This document shows positions 1-10,995 of a stretch of DNA of 64,000 nt, one piece after another. The DNA comes from Haematobia irritans. Lineage: Eukaryota > Arthropoda > Insecta > Diptera > Muscidae. Numbering within the stretch: the first letter of the stretch is position 1; every line of letters begins with the position of its first letter. Under the pieces are notes generated by a model. It did no database searches. It was not told where the DNA came from and saw only the letters and a program-made list of their open reading frames with translations. Both the position numbers and the translations under genes were made by a program. The stretch spans positions 281,350,070 to 281,414,069 of the forward strand of contig NC_134397.1 of the NCBI RefSeq assembly GCF_050003625.1, given 5' to 3'.

Positions 1-607
1 TCCGGTATACAACATCATTGATCTTCTTGATGATTTTGTATGGGCCTTCCCACTGTGTTTGCAGTTTAGGACACAATCCTTTCTTTCGTTGCGGGTTAAA
101 TAGCAGAACCAAATCTTCTTCTTGGAAACCCTCAGTATTTACAGCACGATCGTATCTCGCCTTCATTCTGTTGCTGACCATTTTTATTTTGTTGCGCACT
201 GATTCGTGAACTTCACCGAAAGTGTTTGGGATGTCGTTTCTGTTTTCTTTCATGGCGAGCTCATTAGGGTTAGCGCCGAATATCAGATCTCCAGACAACT
301 TCAACTCAGTTCCGAATAGAACATTGGCCGGTGTTCGAGAGGTGGAATCATGAATGGCAGATCTATAGGACAGCAAAAACTTTGGTATATGCTCGTCCCA
401 GTCCCTCTGGCCGTTGTCCACCACTTTTCGAAGATGTTCCTCCAGGGTGCGATTAAACCTTTCTACCATGCCATCGGATTGTGGATGTAATGGCGTAGTC
501 CTCGTTTTCTTGATACCAAGGGATTCACACATCTCTTTGAATATGGCCGATTCAAAATTTCTTCCCTGGTCTGAGTGAATCTCGGACGGCACACCGTAGC
601 GACATAT
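1..607 (-). pseudogene. Integrase core, C-terminal half (Ty3/gypsy)
   Basis: The integrase reading frame continues past an in-frame TAG at 608-610 to the window edge. The second catalytic Asp lies in a HSDQGRNFES-like block near 555-580, and the catalytic Glu in VERFNR near 447-466, so two of the three DDE residues are downstream of the stop. The rest is the alpha-helical C-terminal region ending with an LLFNP block. The protein would integrate retrotransposon cDNA in the nucleus. The premature stop separates these residues from the zinc-binding domain and first Asp, so this copy is inactive as read. Confidence 0.85.
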
Positions 608-1639
608 CTAGTTTTTGTTCACCACATCCACAATAGTTTTTGCCTCTTGGTGTGTAATTGCATACACCTCCGGCCATTTGCTGAAGTAGTCCATGACCAC
701 AAGGACATAACGGTTCCCGGAATCACTTACTGGGAAAGGGCCTGCCACGTCCATTGCTATTCTTTCAAACGGGGCTCCTGGTCTATACTCTTGCATAGGA
801 CCTCGACTTTTCCTTGTTGGACCTTTCGCCTTCATGCACTTCTCGCAACTGGCTACCCATTCAGCAATTGATTTCTGGCATCCAACCCAGTAGAATCGTT
901 GCTTCGCTTTCTCGGCTGTTTTGGTTATTCCCAGATGACCTCCACTGGGACCATTATGGAACTCCGCCAAAACGTCTCTTATTTTGGAATCTGGTACGAT
1001 GATCAAATTTCGGCTGCTCTTGCCATCTTCGCTTTCCCATTTACGTTGCAGGGATCCATTGACTAGAACTAAACTATCCCATTGAGCCCAGTATGATTTC
1101 ATAAGTGGACTTTCGGCTGCGATGTATTTCTTACTGGGTTTCTTGTTCTCTTCCTTTGCCGAAATAATTTTGTTCAAAATGGGATCTTTACGTTGTTCCG
1201 TTGGCCAGTCCACTCCAGATTCTATGTGTAACAGCCGAATATCAACAATCTCCTCCTTATGTTCAGCTTTCGAGCAGTGCTTGCATTCTATACTGCAAGG
1301 TAGACGTGACAACGCGTCAGCGTTACCGTGTTTTCCACCTTTCCTATGCTCGATACTGAAATCATAGCTTTGGAGCCTCTCGATCCGACGTGCCAGTTGA
1401 GCTTCTGGATTCTTGAATTGAAGCAACCATCGTAGAGCTGAGTGATCAGTCCTGAGCAAGAAGGGTTGTCCATACAAATATTTATGATAATGTTTTACAC
1501 TTTCTATGATGGCTAGCAGCTCTCGTCGCGTTACACAGTAGTTCTTTTCGGGCTTGGACAACGTTCGGCTGAAATATCCGATGACCTCCTCATTGCCGTC
1601 TATTCGCCCGGAATAGGATACGTTAGAACAGCTGAACAT
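608..1639 (-). pseudogene. RNase H and integrase N-terminal part (Ty3/gypsy pol)
   Basis: A 343-codon open stretch. The N-terminal third is RNase H: TRRELLAI, RTDHSAL and NADALSR carry the Glu and two Asp of the active site, while the usual first Asp motif is missing because the upstream join is shifted in frame. After a linker comes the integrase zinc finger (HNGPSGGH followed by CEKC, an HHCC pattern) and the first catalytic Asp in AMDVAGPF. It ends at a TAG in mid-integrase. It overlaps the RT reading frame by 40 nt in another frame, showing a frameshift between RT and RNase H. In an intact element these would be one polyprotein. Confidence 0.92.
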
Positions 1640-2553
1640 AAAAGTTCTTTTAAATGTCCTCCTGTTCGTCGCTCCACAGGGAACTTCTGACCTTTTTGCG
1701 TCAATTTATGAAGACTAGCGGCGATGCTGGCGAAGTTTGGGACGAATCGTCGGTAATATGTACATAACCCAAGGAAACTTCTTAATTCGTGGAGATTTCC
1801 GGGTCGTGGCCAATCTCTGACAGCTTGGATTTTGTCTTCATCGGTGGATATGCCCTCTGCAGTCACATGGTGAGCCAGGTATTTAACTTCCCGCTGGAAA
1901 AGGGAGCATTTATTTGCGTTAAGGCGTAGACCAGCGGCTAACAATTGCTGGATAACGTCTTTCAAGTTCTTAAGGTGCACGTCAAATGGTTTGCCCATCA
2001 CTATGATGTCATCTAAGTATATCAAGCACGACTTCCAGTGCAACCCCTTCAGTACCCGCTCCATCAATCTTTCGAAGGTAGTCGGATCATTGCAGAGCCC
2101 GAACGGCATTACATTGAATTGCCAGAGACTGCCATTAACGCCAAAGGCCGTCTTTTCCTTGTCTTTTTCGGCGAACTCTACTTGCCAATATCCACTCTGC
2201 AAATCAAGCGTAGAAAACCATGTTGTTCCGGCTAGTGTGTCCAACGTGTCATCAATGCGTGGAAGCGGATAACTGTCCTTTTTGGTGACATCATTCAGTT
2301 TTCTGTAGTCCACGCAGAATCGGGTACTTTCATCTTTCTTTTTCACCAGCACAACTGGGGAACACCAAGGACTTGATGATGGCTCGATCACACCACTCTC
2401 CGTCACTTCCTTTATGAGCTTTTGAACTTCGTCTCTTTTTGCCAGGGGAACACTTCGTGGTGCCTGTTTTATGGGCCTTTCTTCTGCGGTTTTAATTTCA
2501 TGTTTCACTACAGATGTTCTTCTGTAGTGTAGCCGTGCGTAGCTTGACTCCAA
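1600..2553 (-). pseudogene. Reverse transcriptase domain (Ty3/gypsy pol)
   Basis: About 317 codons with the full set of gypsy RT blocks: VIEPSSSPWCSPVVLVKKKD, FCVDYRKLND, FSTLDLQSGYWQV, MPFGLCNDPTTFERLM and the catalytic YLDD, followed by the connection region LGLCTYYRRFVPNFA. It copies element RNA into DNA in cytoplasmic particles. The stretch is open at its start without an ATG because it was translated as part of Gag-Pol. The fusion point with protease lies in a different frame. The C-terminal end runs out of frame where RNase H starts. Codons read as ordinary old retrotransposon sequence. RT identity is certain; activity is not expected. Confidence 0.95.
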
Positions 2554-2640
2554 TCATTGGTGTAACATTTCCTTTTACTAAATCAGATCTAATAATAGAC
2601 GTTGATGCACCAGTATCCAACGTCAAAGTACGCTTGTCGC
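2538..2640 (-). pseudogene. Retroviral-type aspartic protease remnant
   Basis: The minus strand reads TLTLDTGASTSIIRSDLVKG across about 2565-2625, containing the catalytic DTGAS of a pepsin-like retrotransposon protease. The frame closes at a TGA near 2505. Only about 55 codons separate the DTGAS from the RT PRSVPLAKRDEV block, where Ty3/gypsy elements usually have over 150, and the two are in different frames. An internal deletion therefore removed the rest of the protease and the linker. Confidence 0.8.
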
Positions 2641-2743
2641 CATTAATAACACCCGCAATAGTTAAATTGTTATTTTTCTGTTGAACTATTGCTATGGAGA
2701 TCGTCTGTGGGAGCCAGCTCTTGCCCCGCTAAACTAGCTCGAT

Positions 2744-4099
2744 TTAGTTTAAAGGACTTGACTGTGGGGTCACCTTCTTATGGCTATTGTTTAATGGAGA
2801 TGGTGATGTGGATCTTGACAGTTTGCGTCGTGCTTTGCATTCTCGATAAGCCGGGATATCACAGTTATAGCATTTGATCCGGGATTTATTTGCCTCTTGC
2901 TTCATTTCTTGTATTGCCTGCTTCATGGCCTCTTTCATCGACTCAATAACGGACTTTGATTCGTCACACTCTGTCTCTACTTTACGTACCTTGTGAATTT
3001 GAGGCCGCGCTAGCAATCTCGCAGTCTCCGGTGCAAGTGTGATTGTTACTGTTTCAGCGAATGTATCCTTTTGTGACGCATATATTGCACATTTTATATC
3101 TGGGTCTCGAATTCCATTGACGAAGGTCTCAATCTTGATGCGGGCCATAAGAGGATGACTCTCACCTGGGGATTTCAAAAGCACTAGCCGCTCAACTTCT
3201 GTTGCGAAATCTTGTAGGGTTTCATTCGATTTCTGGATTCTTCCTCTCAATTCCATTCTGAAGATGTCCTGCTTGTGCTCTCCACCATACTTGCGTTGAA
3301 GTGCCGCATTACTTCATTATAGTTATTTCTAGAAGCAGCGGGAATGCTTTGTATCACATCAGCAGCATTGCCCTTTAATGCCAATAGAAGTTCAATTGCT
3401 TTATCATCGTCATTCCACAAATGTCTACAAGCAACCATTTCGAATTGGAATTTGAAGACATCAAATGACGTTGAGCCATCGAAAACAGGATTTTTGTGCC
3501 CTCGATGACGGGCACTGGACCACCTTCAATTTCCAGCTCTGACATTTTTTCTCGATGTGTAGAAACTTCTCATAATGAACCATAATTTTCTCATCCACGG
3601 AAAAAACCTTCTTATCCAATTCCATAATTTGATTTTCTATATGGTCCACACGTTTCTCCATTCCTTCAGAAAGTTGTTTTAGTTTTTCATTGAGAATTCT
3701 AGAATTTTCGTCGAATTTTTCTTCCAATTTTCTAGAACTTGCTTCCATTTGTAGGGTATTTTCTTTCAACAATTTTCTAGAATTTTCTTCCATTTTTCTA
3801 GAATTTTCTTCCATTTTTTTAGAATTTTCATCCATGATTTTTCTAGAGTTTTCCTACATCATTTTGCTCAAAACACTGAGCATTGATGTGTAATCCGCAA
3901 CACTCGAAGCCACAGACGGAGTTTCTACACTGCTAGTATAGACGAGTATTGATTCATCAATGTCTTCCTTATAATCAAACTCATGCGTCGCAATGTCCAT
4001 ATTACGCCGTTCAAACTCTTCCAGTAGACGCTTTTGAAGCTGGGCCAGTTTGCTCAATTCCTTTTTTAAGTCTTCCACACGAAGCTCATTAATCTTCAT
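2744..4099 (-). pseudogene. Gag polyprotein, broken into four frames
   Basis: Pieces at 3854-4099, 3461-3835, 3247-3438 and 2744-3256 form one gag. The start at 4099 is 24 nt inside the primer binding site and reads MKINELRVEDLKKEL. The N-terminal half is a strong coiled coil with repeated MEENSRK heptad-like units; a GAG-to-TAG type change breaks it at about 3854. The capsid-like part (FQFEMVACRHLWNDD, ALKGNAADVIQSIP, LQDFATEVERLV) is split by two frameshifts. The zinc knuckle reads CYNCDIPAYREC, lacking the Gly-His of a normal CCHC box, so it is degenerate. Gag would form the particle shell. Confidence 0.85.
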
Positions 4100-4122
4100 T
4101 GTAGATTTTTTTCCGTTATTTC

Positions 4123-4136
4123 ACTTCCGACACCAA
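4123..4136 (-). other. Primer binding site of the Ty3/gypsy element
   Basis: Just inside the LTR, two bases after its terminal TAACA, the minus strand reads TGGTGTCGGAAGTG. It starts with TGG as expected for pairing with a tRNA CCA end. The tRNA species is not assigned. Confidence 0.65.
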
Positions 4137-4138
4137 TT

Positions 4139-4490
4139 GTTACGTTTTTATATTTAGGCGTTTTTAATTACCCGTCAAATAAAATACTTTTCGTTTCAAT
4201 AACGTTAATCTACAATTAATTTACTATGACTTTACACTAATTCACTTTACAATTCGTTCACACTGATGTTATTCGTTTGACGCTTTAATTAAGACTGACT
4301 CGTTAGCAGCATACGAGCGCTTTTATATATGACGGTCTGGCAATGCGAGAATATTCTGGCAGCACTACAATATTCTGGCAACGCCAGAACATTCTTTGAC
4401 AACGCTAGAAGAATCTACGAACTGGTGGCTGCCAAACACATATACACTCACATAGATATATGCTCGCATTACTACAACAATAACAATAGA
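4139..4490 (-). repeat. 5' LTR of the Ty3/gypsy element (outer end approximate)
   Basis: The inner edge is clear: it ends in CGTAACA on the minus strand directly before the primer binding site. A TATA box (CATATATAAAAG, about 4319-4331) sits inside as a plausible promoter. The region also has repeated CAACGCCAGAA-like motifs (4360-4410). The second LTR is not in the window, so the outer end is a guess. From there to about 4690 is AT-rich sequence with nothing recognised. Confidence 0.6.
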
Positions 4491-4689
4491 CAATGAGATG
4501 AAATGAAATGAGAATGCAAAATAACAAAGAAAAGGGGTTGTTATACTATGAGAGAGTAAGAACTACCATTTCGATATGAAAATAAGCAAACAAACTAACT
4601 TAAAAGAAATTTAGGAAAGTACCAGAAAATGAATAGATGATTTCAACAAGTGATAACGAAATTTTATCGTTATGTTGGTCCAAAATAAA

Positions 4690-5140
4690 AATTCATTGTG
4701 GCAACGCTGTTCAGCACTTCATTTTCGTTTTTGACGGCGCTACTGAGAACATCCACCACGACGAAAACAGTCGTATACGATATCAAAAATACGTCGGAAA
4801 ATCGCCGTCACTATTGAGAAGTTGTATCACGCCAAGTTACTACAAAAACGCATCGCATGAATGCAATTATTAGGTGACTTTTTATGTACATTTAAAACGA
4901 CGCCAACAAGAATAAGTGCATTTTAGAATAAGTGCATTTTAAGATAGTTGTAAAAGAATCATTGTGGTCAAGTAAAACACGATTGTTTAAATGTTTATTT
5001 TTTATTAAATATTTAGAAATTCTTATAAATATAACATTTATACCACTATCACATCACGTTTAACATCATTTTTTGCATTAATAAAAGAATGATGTCGAGT
5101 TACAAGTAGCCAATTACATGTTGCAGCGTCTATCAGCCAG
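4690..5140 (-). mobile_element. Degraded copy of the CCCTGCCA-ended TA-inserting element
   Basis: This stretch matches, in inverse orientation, the interior of the element at 30142-30923. Shared landmarks are the track around GTTGTATCACGCCAAGTTAC, the AAGATAGTTGTAAAAGAATC block and the TATCAGCCAGTGTGTTTATT block. A 78-codon open stretch at 4637-4873 resembles a 61-codon one at 30760-30945 but is embedded in the repeat and has no known domain, so I do not call it a gene. The terminal repeats are not found here. Confidence 0.7.
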
Positions 5141-5464
5141 TGTGTTTATTATCGATGAATAAAAAACAAACATATTCCCGTAAAGTCATGCCAAAATCTA
5201 TAGGAACAAAAAACTGTGCATCAATTGAGTTAATTTGAACTGTTTTAATAAAGTAACCGCGAAAATTTCAACTCGAACTGCGAACATAGTACTTACCTTA
5301 ACATATAAATATAATTTGTGGTATATGGCCACCACGACTATTTCGCGTCATTCTGGACTTCAGGTATCCCCACAAAAAGTAGTAGAGTTGCATCAAATCA
5401 CGAAAGAACATTTCAACGACAACATTATTTCGAGAAATGGACCGGTGACAAATTATATTTATAT

Positions 5465-5483
5465 CCCCCCCCCCCCCCCCCCC
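5465..5483. repeat. Poly-C tract, 19 C (15 C in the second unit at 6831-6845)
   Basis: A homopolymer run within the tandem unit. It lies between two copies of an about 75-bp direct repeat that begins AAAAGTAGT and ends GGTGAC. Length differs between unit A and B, which is expected of slippage or of sequencing error. Confidence 0.9.
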
Positions 5484-5526
5484 AAAAGTAGTCGATTTGC
5501 ATCAAATCACGAAAGAACATTTCAAC

Positions 5527-5579
5527 GACAACATTATTTCGAGAAATGGATCGGTGACATTTCTCGAAATAATGTTGTC
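5527..5579. repeat. Perfect 22-bp-arm inverted repeat (second copy 6889-6941)
   Basis: Arms 5527-5548 and 5558-5579 are perfect reverse complements with a 9-nt spacer GATCGGTGA. The arm matches the ISRN-encoding stretch of the DD41D transposase, so the hairpin arose from an inverted piece of transposase sequence. The copy in unit B is identical. Confidence 0.9.
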
Positions 5580-5581
5580 TT

Positions 5582-5827
5582 TCATAAGTTCATTGTTTCG
5601 CCCGTAGTATGGCAAGAGGTACCATCCTGTTGAAACCTCATTTCGTTTACATCCATATCTTGAAGTTTTGGCAACAAAAATCCATTGATCATGATTCTGT
5701 ATCGATTTCCATTCACGGTAACGCGTCGTTCCTCATTTAAAAAAAATAAGGACCGATGATTCCACCAGTCCATAGGCCGCACCAAACAATAGAGAGTAAC
5801 TTTGAATAGAGACGTAACTTTAAACAA
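5582..5827 (-). pseudogene. DD41D-type mariner transposase fragment, copy 1
   Basis: The minus strand encodes VTVNGNRYRIMINGFLLPKL and MRFQQDGTSCHTTG, matching the better-preserved transposase at 37567-38220 (VTVNGDRYRSMLTNFLLPKM, MWFQQDGATCHTA). It includes the second catalytic Asp (QQD). A further scrap at 5300-5460 (YYFLWGYLKSRM, minus strand) corresponds to the region after the third Asp, whose Asp is replaced by Tyr. Upstream coding sequence is absent and the pieces are rearranged around the hairpin. It is dead. Confidence 0.8.
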
Positions 5828-6943
5828 ATTAAATTTTCGGGGATGTTTTTTTTTTGATAATCCAATAACAAAGAAACAATTTATTAGTTAAATGTCTATT
5901 AACACAACTATTATAATCTACAAATACATAAACATTATTTAAATTATATTAATTGTAGCATTAGTCCAGCCAAAAATCAAAGCAGATAGACAACGCCATT
6001 ATAATTCCAAATTTATTCGACAGGTCTAAAATAAAAGAAATTATTAGAATTTTTTTAATTCACACATTGATAAAAATTGATAATTAAAACCAAATCAAAA
6101 AGTGATTTTTAAGAAATCTTATGCTATGTTCCCACTGACTCGTTTTCTTCATTCGTTTTTCCAAAACATTTCACACCGAGTTTGTTCAAATAAATACCGC
6201 GATCCCAAAGGAGAAAAATTGTTTAAGTTATTTTCATTCTTTCTATGAATTTTATTTTAATAGTTTGGCATATTTTGGTGTATTTGTGTTATATTTCATT
6301 TTGATGTGTTCAAAAAAGTTCTTCATGGTTGTGCTGTTCTATTTCAAAATCCAATCACTCGGCGGGCCCTCGGATAATTTTTTGTTGTTAAATTTTTTGG
6401 TACGACCTTCTTATTCTTTATTTTTGGTTATATTTAGATCTGTTCTAAAATGGGCTTTCAAGGTCTCTCAATATGCAAATAAAAATACTATTTCATGTTT
6501 ACATCCGACGTTTATTATCGATGAATAAAAAACAAACATATTCCCGTAAAGTCATGCCAAAATCTATAGGAACAAAAAACTGTGCATCAATTGAGTTAAT
6601 TTGAACTGTTTTAATAAAGTAACCGCGAAAATTTCAACTCGAACTGCGAACATAGTACTTACCTTAACATATAAATATAATTTGTGGTATATGGCCACCA
6701 CGACTATTTCGCGTCATTCTGGACTTCAGGTATCCCCACAAAAAGTAGTAGAGTTGCATCAAATCACGAAAGAACATTTCAACGACAACATTATTTCGAG
6801 AAATGGACCGGTGACAAATTATATTTATATCCCCCCCCCCCCCCCAAAAGTAGTCGATTTGCATCAAATCACGAAAGAACATTTCAACGACAACATTATT
6901 TCGAGAAATGGATCGGTGACATTTCTCGAAATAATGTTGTCTT

Positions 6944-7234
6944 TCATAAGTTCATTGTTTCGCCCGTAGTATGGCAAGAGGTACCATCCTGTTGAAACCT
7001 CATTTCGTTTACATCCATATCTTGAAGTTTTGGCAACAAAAATCCATTGATCATGATTCTGTATCGATTTCCATTCACGGTAACGCGTCGTTCCTCATTT
7101 AAAAAAAATAAGGACCGATGATTCCACCAGTCCATAGGCCGCACCAAACAATAGAGAGTAACTTTGAATAGAGACGTAACTTTAAACAAATTAAATTTTC
7201 GGGGATGTTTTTTTTTTTGATAATCCAATAACAA
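6944..7234 (-). pseudogene. DD41D-type mariner transposase fragment, copy 2
   Basis: Tandem copy of the fragment at 5582-5827 inside unit B. It carries the same QQDG block and the same lack of a DNA-binding domain. A one-base longer T run extends the open frame compared with copy 1, which has no biological meaning. Confidence 0.8.
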
Positions 7235-7990
7235 AGAAACAATTTATTAGTTAAATGTCTATTAACACAACTATTATAATCTACAAATACATAAACATTA
7301 TTTAAATTATATTAATTGTAGCATTAGTCCAGCCAAAAATCAAAGCAGATAGACAACGCCATTATAATTCCAAATTTATTCGACAGGTCTAAAATAAAAG
7401 AAATTATTAGAATTTTTTTAATTCACACATTGATAAAAATTGATAATTAAAACCAAATCAAAAAGTGATTTTTAAGAAATCTTATGCTATGTTCCCACTG
7501 ACTCGTTTTCTTCATTCGTTTTTCCAAAACATTTCACACCGAGTTTGTTCAAATAAATACCGCGATCCCAAAGGAGAACAATTGTTTAAGTTATTTTCAT
7601 TCTTTCTATGAATTTTATTTTAATAGTTTGGCATATTTTGGTGTATTTGTGTTATATTTCATTTTGATGTGTTCAAAAAAGTTCTTCATGGTTGTGCTGT
7701 TCTATTTCAAAATCCAATCACTCGGCGGGCCCTCGGATAATTTTTTGTTGTTAAATTTTTTGGTACGACCTTCTTATTCTTTATTTTTGGTTATATTTAG
7801 ATCTGTTCTAAAATGGGATTTCAAGGTCTCTCAATATGCAAATAAAAATACTATTTCATGTTTACATCCGACGTTTCGTTGGTGATTTCCAATCTCTTCT
7901 GGGATGAATTTTTTATTGAAATCTGGCAACCATATTGTAAACAGAAAAAAAGAGTATGTTCAGTCAGAGCATATTCCAAATTAGGGTCGT

Positions 7991-8230
7991 TTACCTCATT
8001 TCGTTTACATCCATATCTTGAAGTTTTGGCAACAAAAATCCATTGATCATGATTCTGTATCGATTTCCATTCACGGTAACGCGTCGTTCCTCATTTAAAA
8101 AAAATAAGGACCGATGATTCCACCAGTCCATAGGCCGCACCAAACAATAGAGAGTAACTTTGAATAGAGACGTAACTTTAAACAAATTAAATTTTCGGGG
8201 ATGTTTTTTTTTTTGATAATCCAATAACAA
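7991..8230 (-). pseudogene. DD41D-type mariner transposase fragment, copy 3 (truncated)
   Basis: Third copy, inside unit C. The B/C junction cuts it within VNEMR, so the QQD catalytic block is lost. Confidence 0.75.
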
Positions 8231-8989
8231 AGAAACAATTTATTAGTTAAATGTCTATTAACACAACTATTATAATCTACAAATACATAAACATTATTTA
8301 AATTATATTAATTGTAGCATTAGTCCAGCCAAAAATCAAAGCAGATAGACAACGCCATTATAATTCCAAATTTATTCGACAGGTCTAAAATAAAAGAAAT
8401 TATTAGAATTTTTTTAATTCACACATTGATAAAAATTGATAATTAAAACCAAATCAAAAAGTGATTTTTAAGAAATCTTATGCTATGTTCCCACTGACTC
8501 GTTTTCTTCATTCGTTTTTCCAAAACATTTCACACCGAGTTTGTTCAAATAAATACCGCGATCCCAAAGGAGAAAAATTGTTTAAGTTATTTTCATTCTT
8601 TCTATGAATTTTATTTTAATAGTTTGGCATATTTTGGTGTATTTGTGTTATATTTCATTTTGATGTGTTCAAAAAAGTTCTTCATGGTTGTGCTGTTCTA
8701 TTTCAAAATCCAATCACTCGGCGGGCCCTCGGATAATTTTTTGTTGTTAAATTTTTTGGTACGACCTTCTTATTCTTTATTTTTGGTTATATTTAGATCT
8801 GTTCTAAAATGGGATTTCAAGGTCTCTCAATATGCAAATAAAAATACTATTTCATGTTTACATCCGACGTTTCGTTGGTGATTTCCAATCTCTTCTGGGA
8901 TGAATTTTTTATTGAAATCTGGCAACCATATTGTAAACAGAAAAAAAAGAGTATGTTCAGTCAGAGCATATTCCAAATTAGGGTCGTTT

Positions 8990-9879
8990 ACATTAGGACT
9001 GTTTTCTTTTTGAACTGGTTGTATCATTTGTATGGGATTCGTTGCACTGGTGTTCTATCAAGAACATCTATCAGTGCAAGTCGCACCAGAGTCACCATGA
9101 TATGCGAATTTTGTATTGTCAAAATATGAATTGGCAACTAAAGTAATGCTGGGGAAGGAACACATCTCAAGTGAATGTCACATACAGAAAAGAAGAAGAA
9201 ACGAAAGAAGAAGTAAATAAAGAAATACAAAATATTTGTTTGGATTTTGTGATATTATCGTGCCGCTACAAAAACTGATGTATTCTTCACAAACTCTCAA
9301 AATTGATCAAAATAGATGCGGTTAATTATGCTAATGTTTTAAATGTCGCAACATTAGTGCTATTGGATGCAGGAATATAAAAAGAAAATAACATTCCCCT
9401 GTATCGAATCATGAGGAAATATCTGGAGACCCAACTTTAGCTGTAACATCTCTAACAACTTCCAATAAAAGAACCTTCATGGAAATGGCAACGCTTTCAT
9501 TTGGACAATTCGTCAAAGATAATCGACCAGGCCTTGTCTCTATTATGCTCTGTTTTTGGAATAATTCAATAATATGACCGGCAATAATTATAATTAACTT
9601 ATTGAAAAGCAAAATATCGATGGTTTTAATAATATAGAAAAATAAATTGTGAAACGCTATGGAAAGTATCAAGTAAATATATATGTATTATAACTTAAAT
9701 TAAAGCTTGAGATCCCAGCTACAAAATAAGAAGAAACTAAACTCGGATTTATGTCGGTTTTGATGAAAAAAATAACAAAAACAAAAAATCCTTAATTTCG
9801 CATAGCAAAATAAAAACTTGGTGTAATAAAATGAAATTTTTTGGTTTAAATATGACAAGTTTTTAATATTTTGTATGTT
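8990..9879. other. No recognised feature
   Basis: AT-rich single-copy-looking sequence after the tandem block. An 87-codon minus-strand open stretch (9409-9672) contains PGRLSLTNCPNESVAISMK, which I cannot assign and which has no start context or splice support worth reporting as a gene. Confidence 0.5.
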
Positions 9880-10145
9880 ATCCATTAGCGTTTGTTACAG
9901 CTTGGAGTATTTTTGGCATTAAGTGGGCTAGGATTTTCGTCAAATTTACGGGAATTGAGCTCCATATTCCCATAAGGACGATTTTGAGAGTTTCTTTGCT
10001 TTGTATTCATATATTTCCAAATGTGTTCAATTAGATTCATGTCTGGCCACTGCAGAGGTGAGGTAATACTTTTTTGGTGTTGTATATCAAGTATTCTTTA
10101 AGAATATGGGTCAAATTCTTGGAGTCATTATATTGGACAAACACT
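9880..10145 (-). pseudogene. Tc1-family transposase, C-terminal fragment
   Basis: The minus strand reads FVQYNDSKNLTHILKEYLIY, then WPDMNLIEHIWKYM, the Tc1 blocks that in intact members read like QQDNDPKHTA and SPDLNPIENLW. These hold the second catalytic Asp and the final Glu of the DDE triad. The frame then shifts: the expected ILAHLMPKILQAVTNANG ending is in another frame. N-terminal and first-Asp regions are not seen, nor are inverted terminal repeats. Confidence 0.8.
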
Positions 10146-10461
10146 AATCCATCTTCCAGGCCCGTTTTTGGGCAGATTCAACCAAATTATTCTTTAAAAT
10201 GTGTAAATTATCTATTGTGGTTATATTTCCTTCAAGAAATAAGGGGGTTTTCAATGCCATTTGCATGCCGTCACATTTTTGTCTATGAGGTTAGCAGCAA
10301 AAGTAATATTTCGTTTTTTTCCCATTTTTGTCCCTTTTTTTCCTACGTGAAGTACCGACATTCAGACTTAAATTTTTCTTCATCCTAAAATATATATTGT
10401 AAAGAAATAAAGAATTTTCTCTGCACAAATACGTCTTCACGTTATTCCACTGAAAATAACA

Positions 10462-10478
10462 GGTTATGGGCCCAGCAG
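10462..10478 (+). other. copia-type primer binding site
   Basis: GGTTATGGGCCCAGCAG directly follows AATAACA, which would be the end of the 5' LTR. From memory, Drosophila copia has the same GGTTATGGGCCCAG at this place, where it pairs with an internal part of initiator tRNA-Met. This fixes the LTR inner edge at 10461. Confidence 0.7.
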
Positions 10479-10549
10479 ATAAATTTGGAATTCAACTTAA
10501 TAATATAATACAACTTAATAATTTTTAAAAATAAAAATTAAGAAATGCA

Positions 10550-10995
10550 GAAGAGTCGAATTGACAATATCGGAGGAGTCCAAACTGTGGCATAAATGAT
10601 TAGGTCACATTGGGAATAAAGGAATGAGGGACTTGGGGAATTTCAATATGGTGAGTGGTTTGCCAAAAGTAGAAATAGAAGATTTTTGTGACGTATGTAT
10701 AAAAAGCAAACAAACCCGTGAACCCTTTTCCGGAAACCACATTCGAGCTTCTAAGCCCATAGAGCACATTCACTCCGACCTTGCCCTATAAATCCTGCGT
10801 CACATGTTGGGTCAAATTATTTCGTATCTTTTATTGATGACTACACACATTTCGCTGTCGTATATACAGAAGTTTAAGGAATATGACGCAAAGGTAACGG
10901 CAAAATTTAATTCAAAAATATAAAAACTAACCATCCACCAGGGAAAAGAATATATATGTAATGATAGGCTTAAATTGTATAAGGAAAAGGGTATA
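10550..10995 (+). pseudogene. copia GAG-pre-integrase and integrase N-terminal region
   Basis: The plus strand encodes LWHK, LGHIGNKGMRDLGNF, CDVCIKSKQTREPFSG and HIRASKPIEHIHSDLAL. These are the copia-type pre-integrase domain with its HHCC-like zinc ligands (H in LWH and LGH, C in CDVC) and the first catalytic Asp (HSD). The next blocks, YFVSFIDDYTHFAVVY, follow with stops between them. The frame ends where a TA-flanked MITE is inserted and resumes on its other side. Confidence 0.87.

Larger units (their letters stand above)
1..4490 (-). mobile_element. Ty3/gypsy-type LTR retrotransposon, decayed, cut by the window edge
   Basis: Read on the minus strand the order is LTR, primer binding site, gag, protease, reverse transcriptase, RNase H, integrase. 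RT before integrase is the Ty3/gypsy order. The 3' end and second LTR lie outside the window. Every coding module carries at least one stop, frameshift or deletion, so this copy cannot encode a full polyprotein. No envelope-like ORF is seen, but the 3' end is missing. The LTR outer boundary near 4490 is approximate. Clade within Ty3/gypsy is not assigned. Confidence 0.93.
5145..8989. repeat. Tandem block: 1366-bp duplication followed by a 996-bp duplication
   Basis: Unit A (5145-6510) is repeated as unit B from 6511 with a 1366-bp offset. Part of B (6998-7993) is repeated again as C (7994-8989) with a 996-bp offset. The A/B junction is at CATCCGACG|TTTATTATCG and the B/C junction at GTCGTTTAC|CTCATTTCG. 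Units differ by a few point changes and poly-C or poly-T length. Each full unit holds a MITE remnant (end motif GCGAACATAGTACTTACCTT), a repeated about 75-bp piece flanking a poly-C tract, a hairpin and a DD41D-type transposase scrap. The open frames within are by-products. Confidence 0.93.

Noticed and set aside
2744..4099. Programmed frameshifts in gag of the Ty3/gypsy element
   Set aside because: Breaks are several, irregular and include a plain nonsense codon and a damaged zinc knuckle, so decay explains them better.
4637..4873. 78-codon plus-strand open stretch as a conserved small gene
   Set aside because: Its relative at 30760-30945 lies inside a transposable element, and the frame has no recognisable domain.
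9409..9672. 87-codon minus-strand open stretch as a host exon
   Set aside because: No splice sites, domain or neighbouring exons support it.
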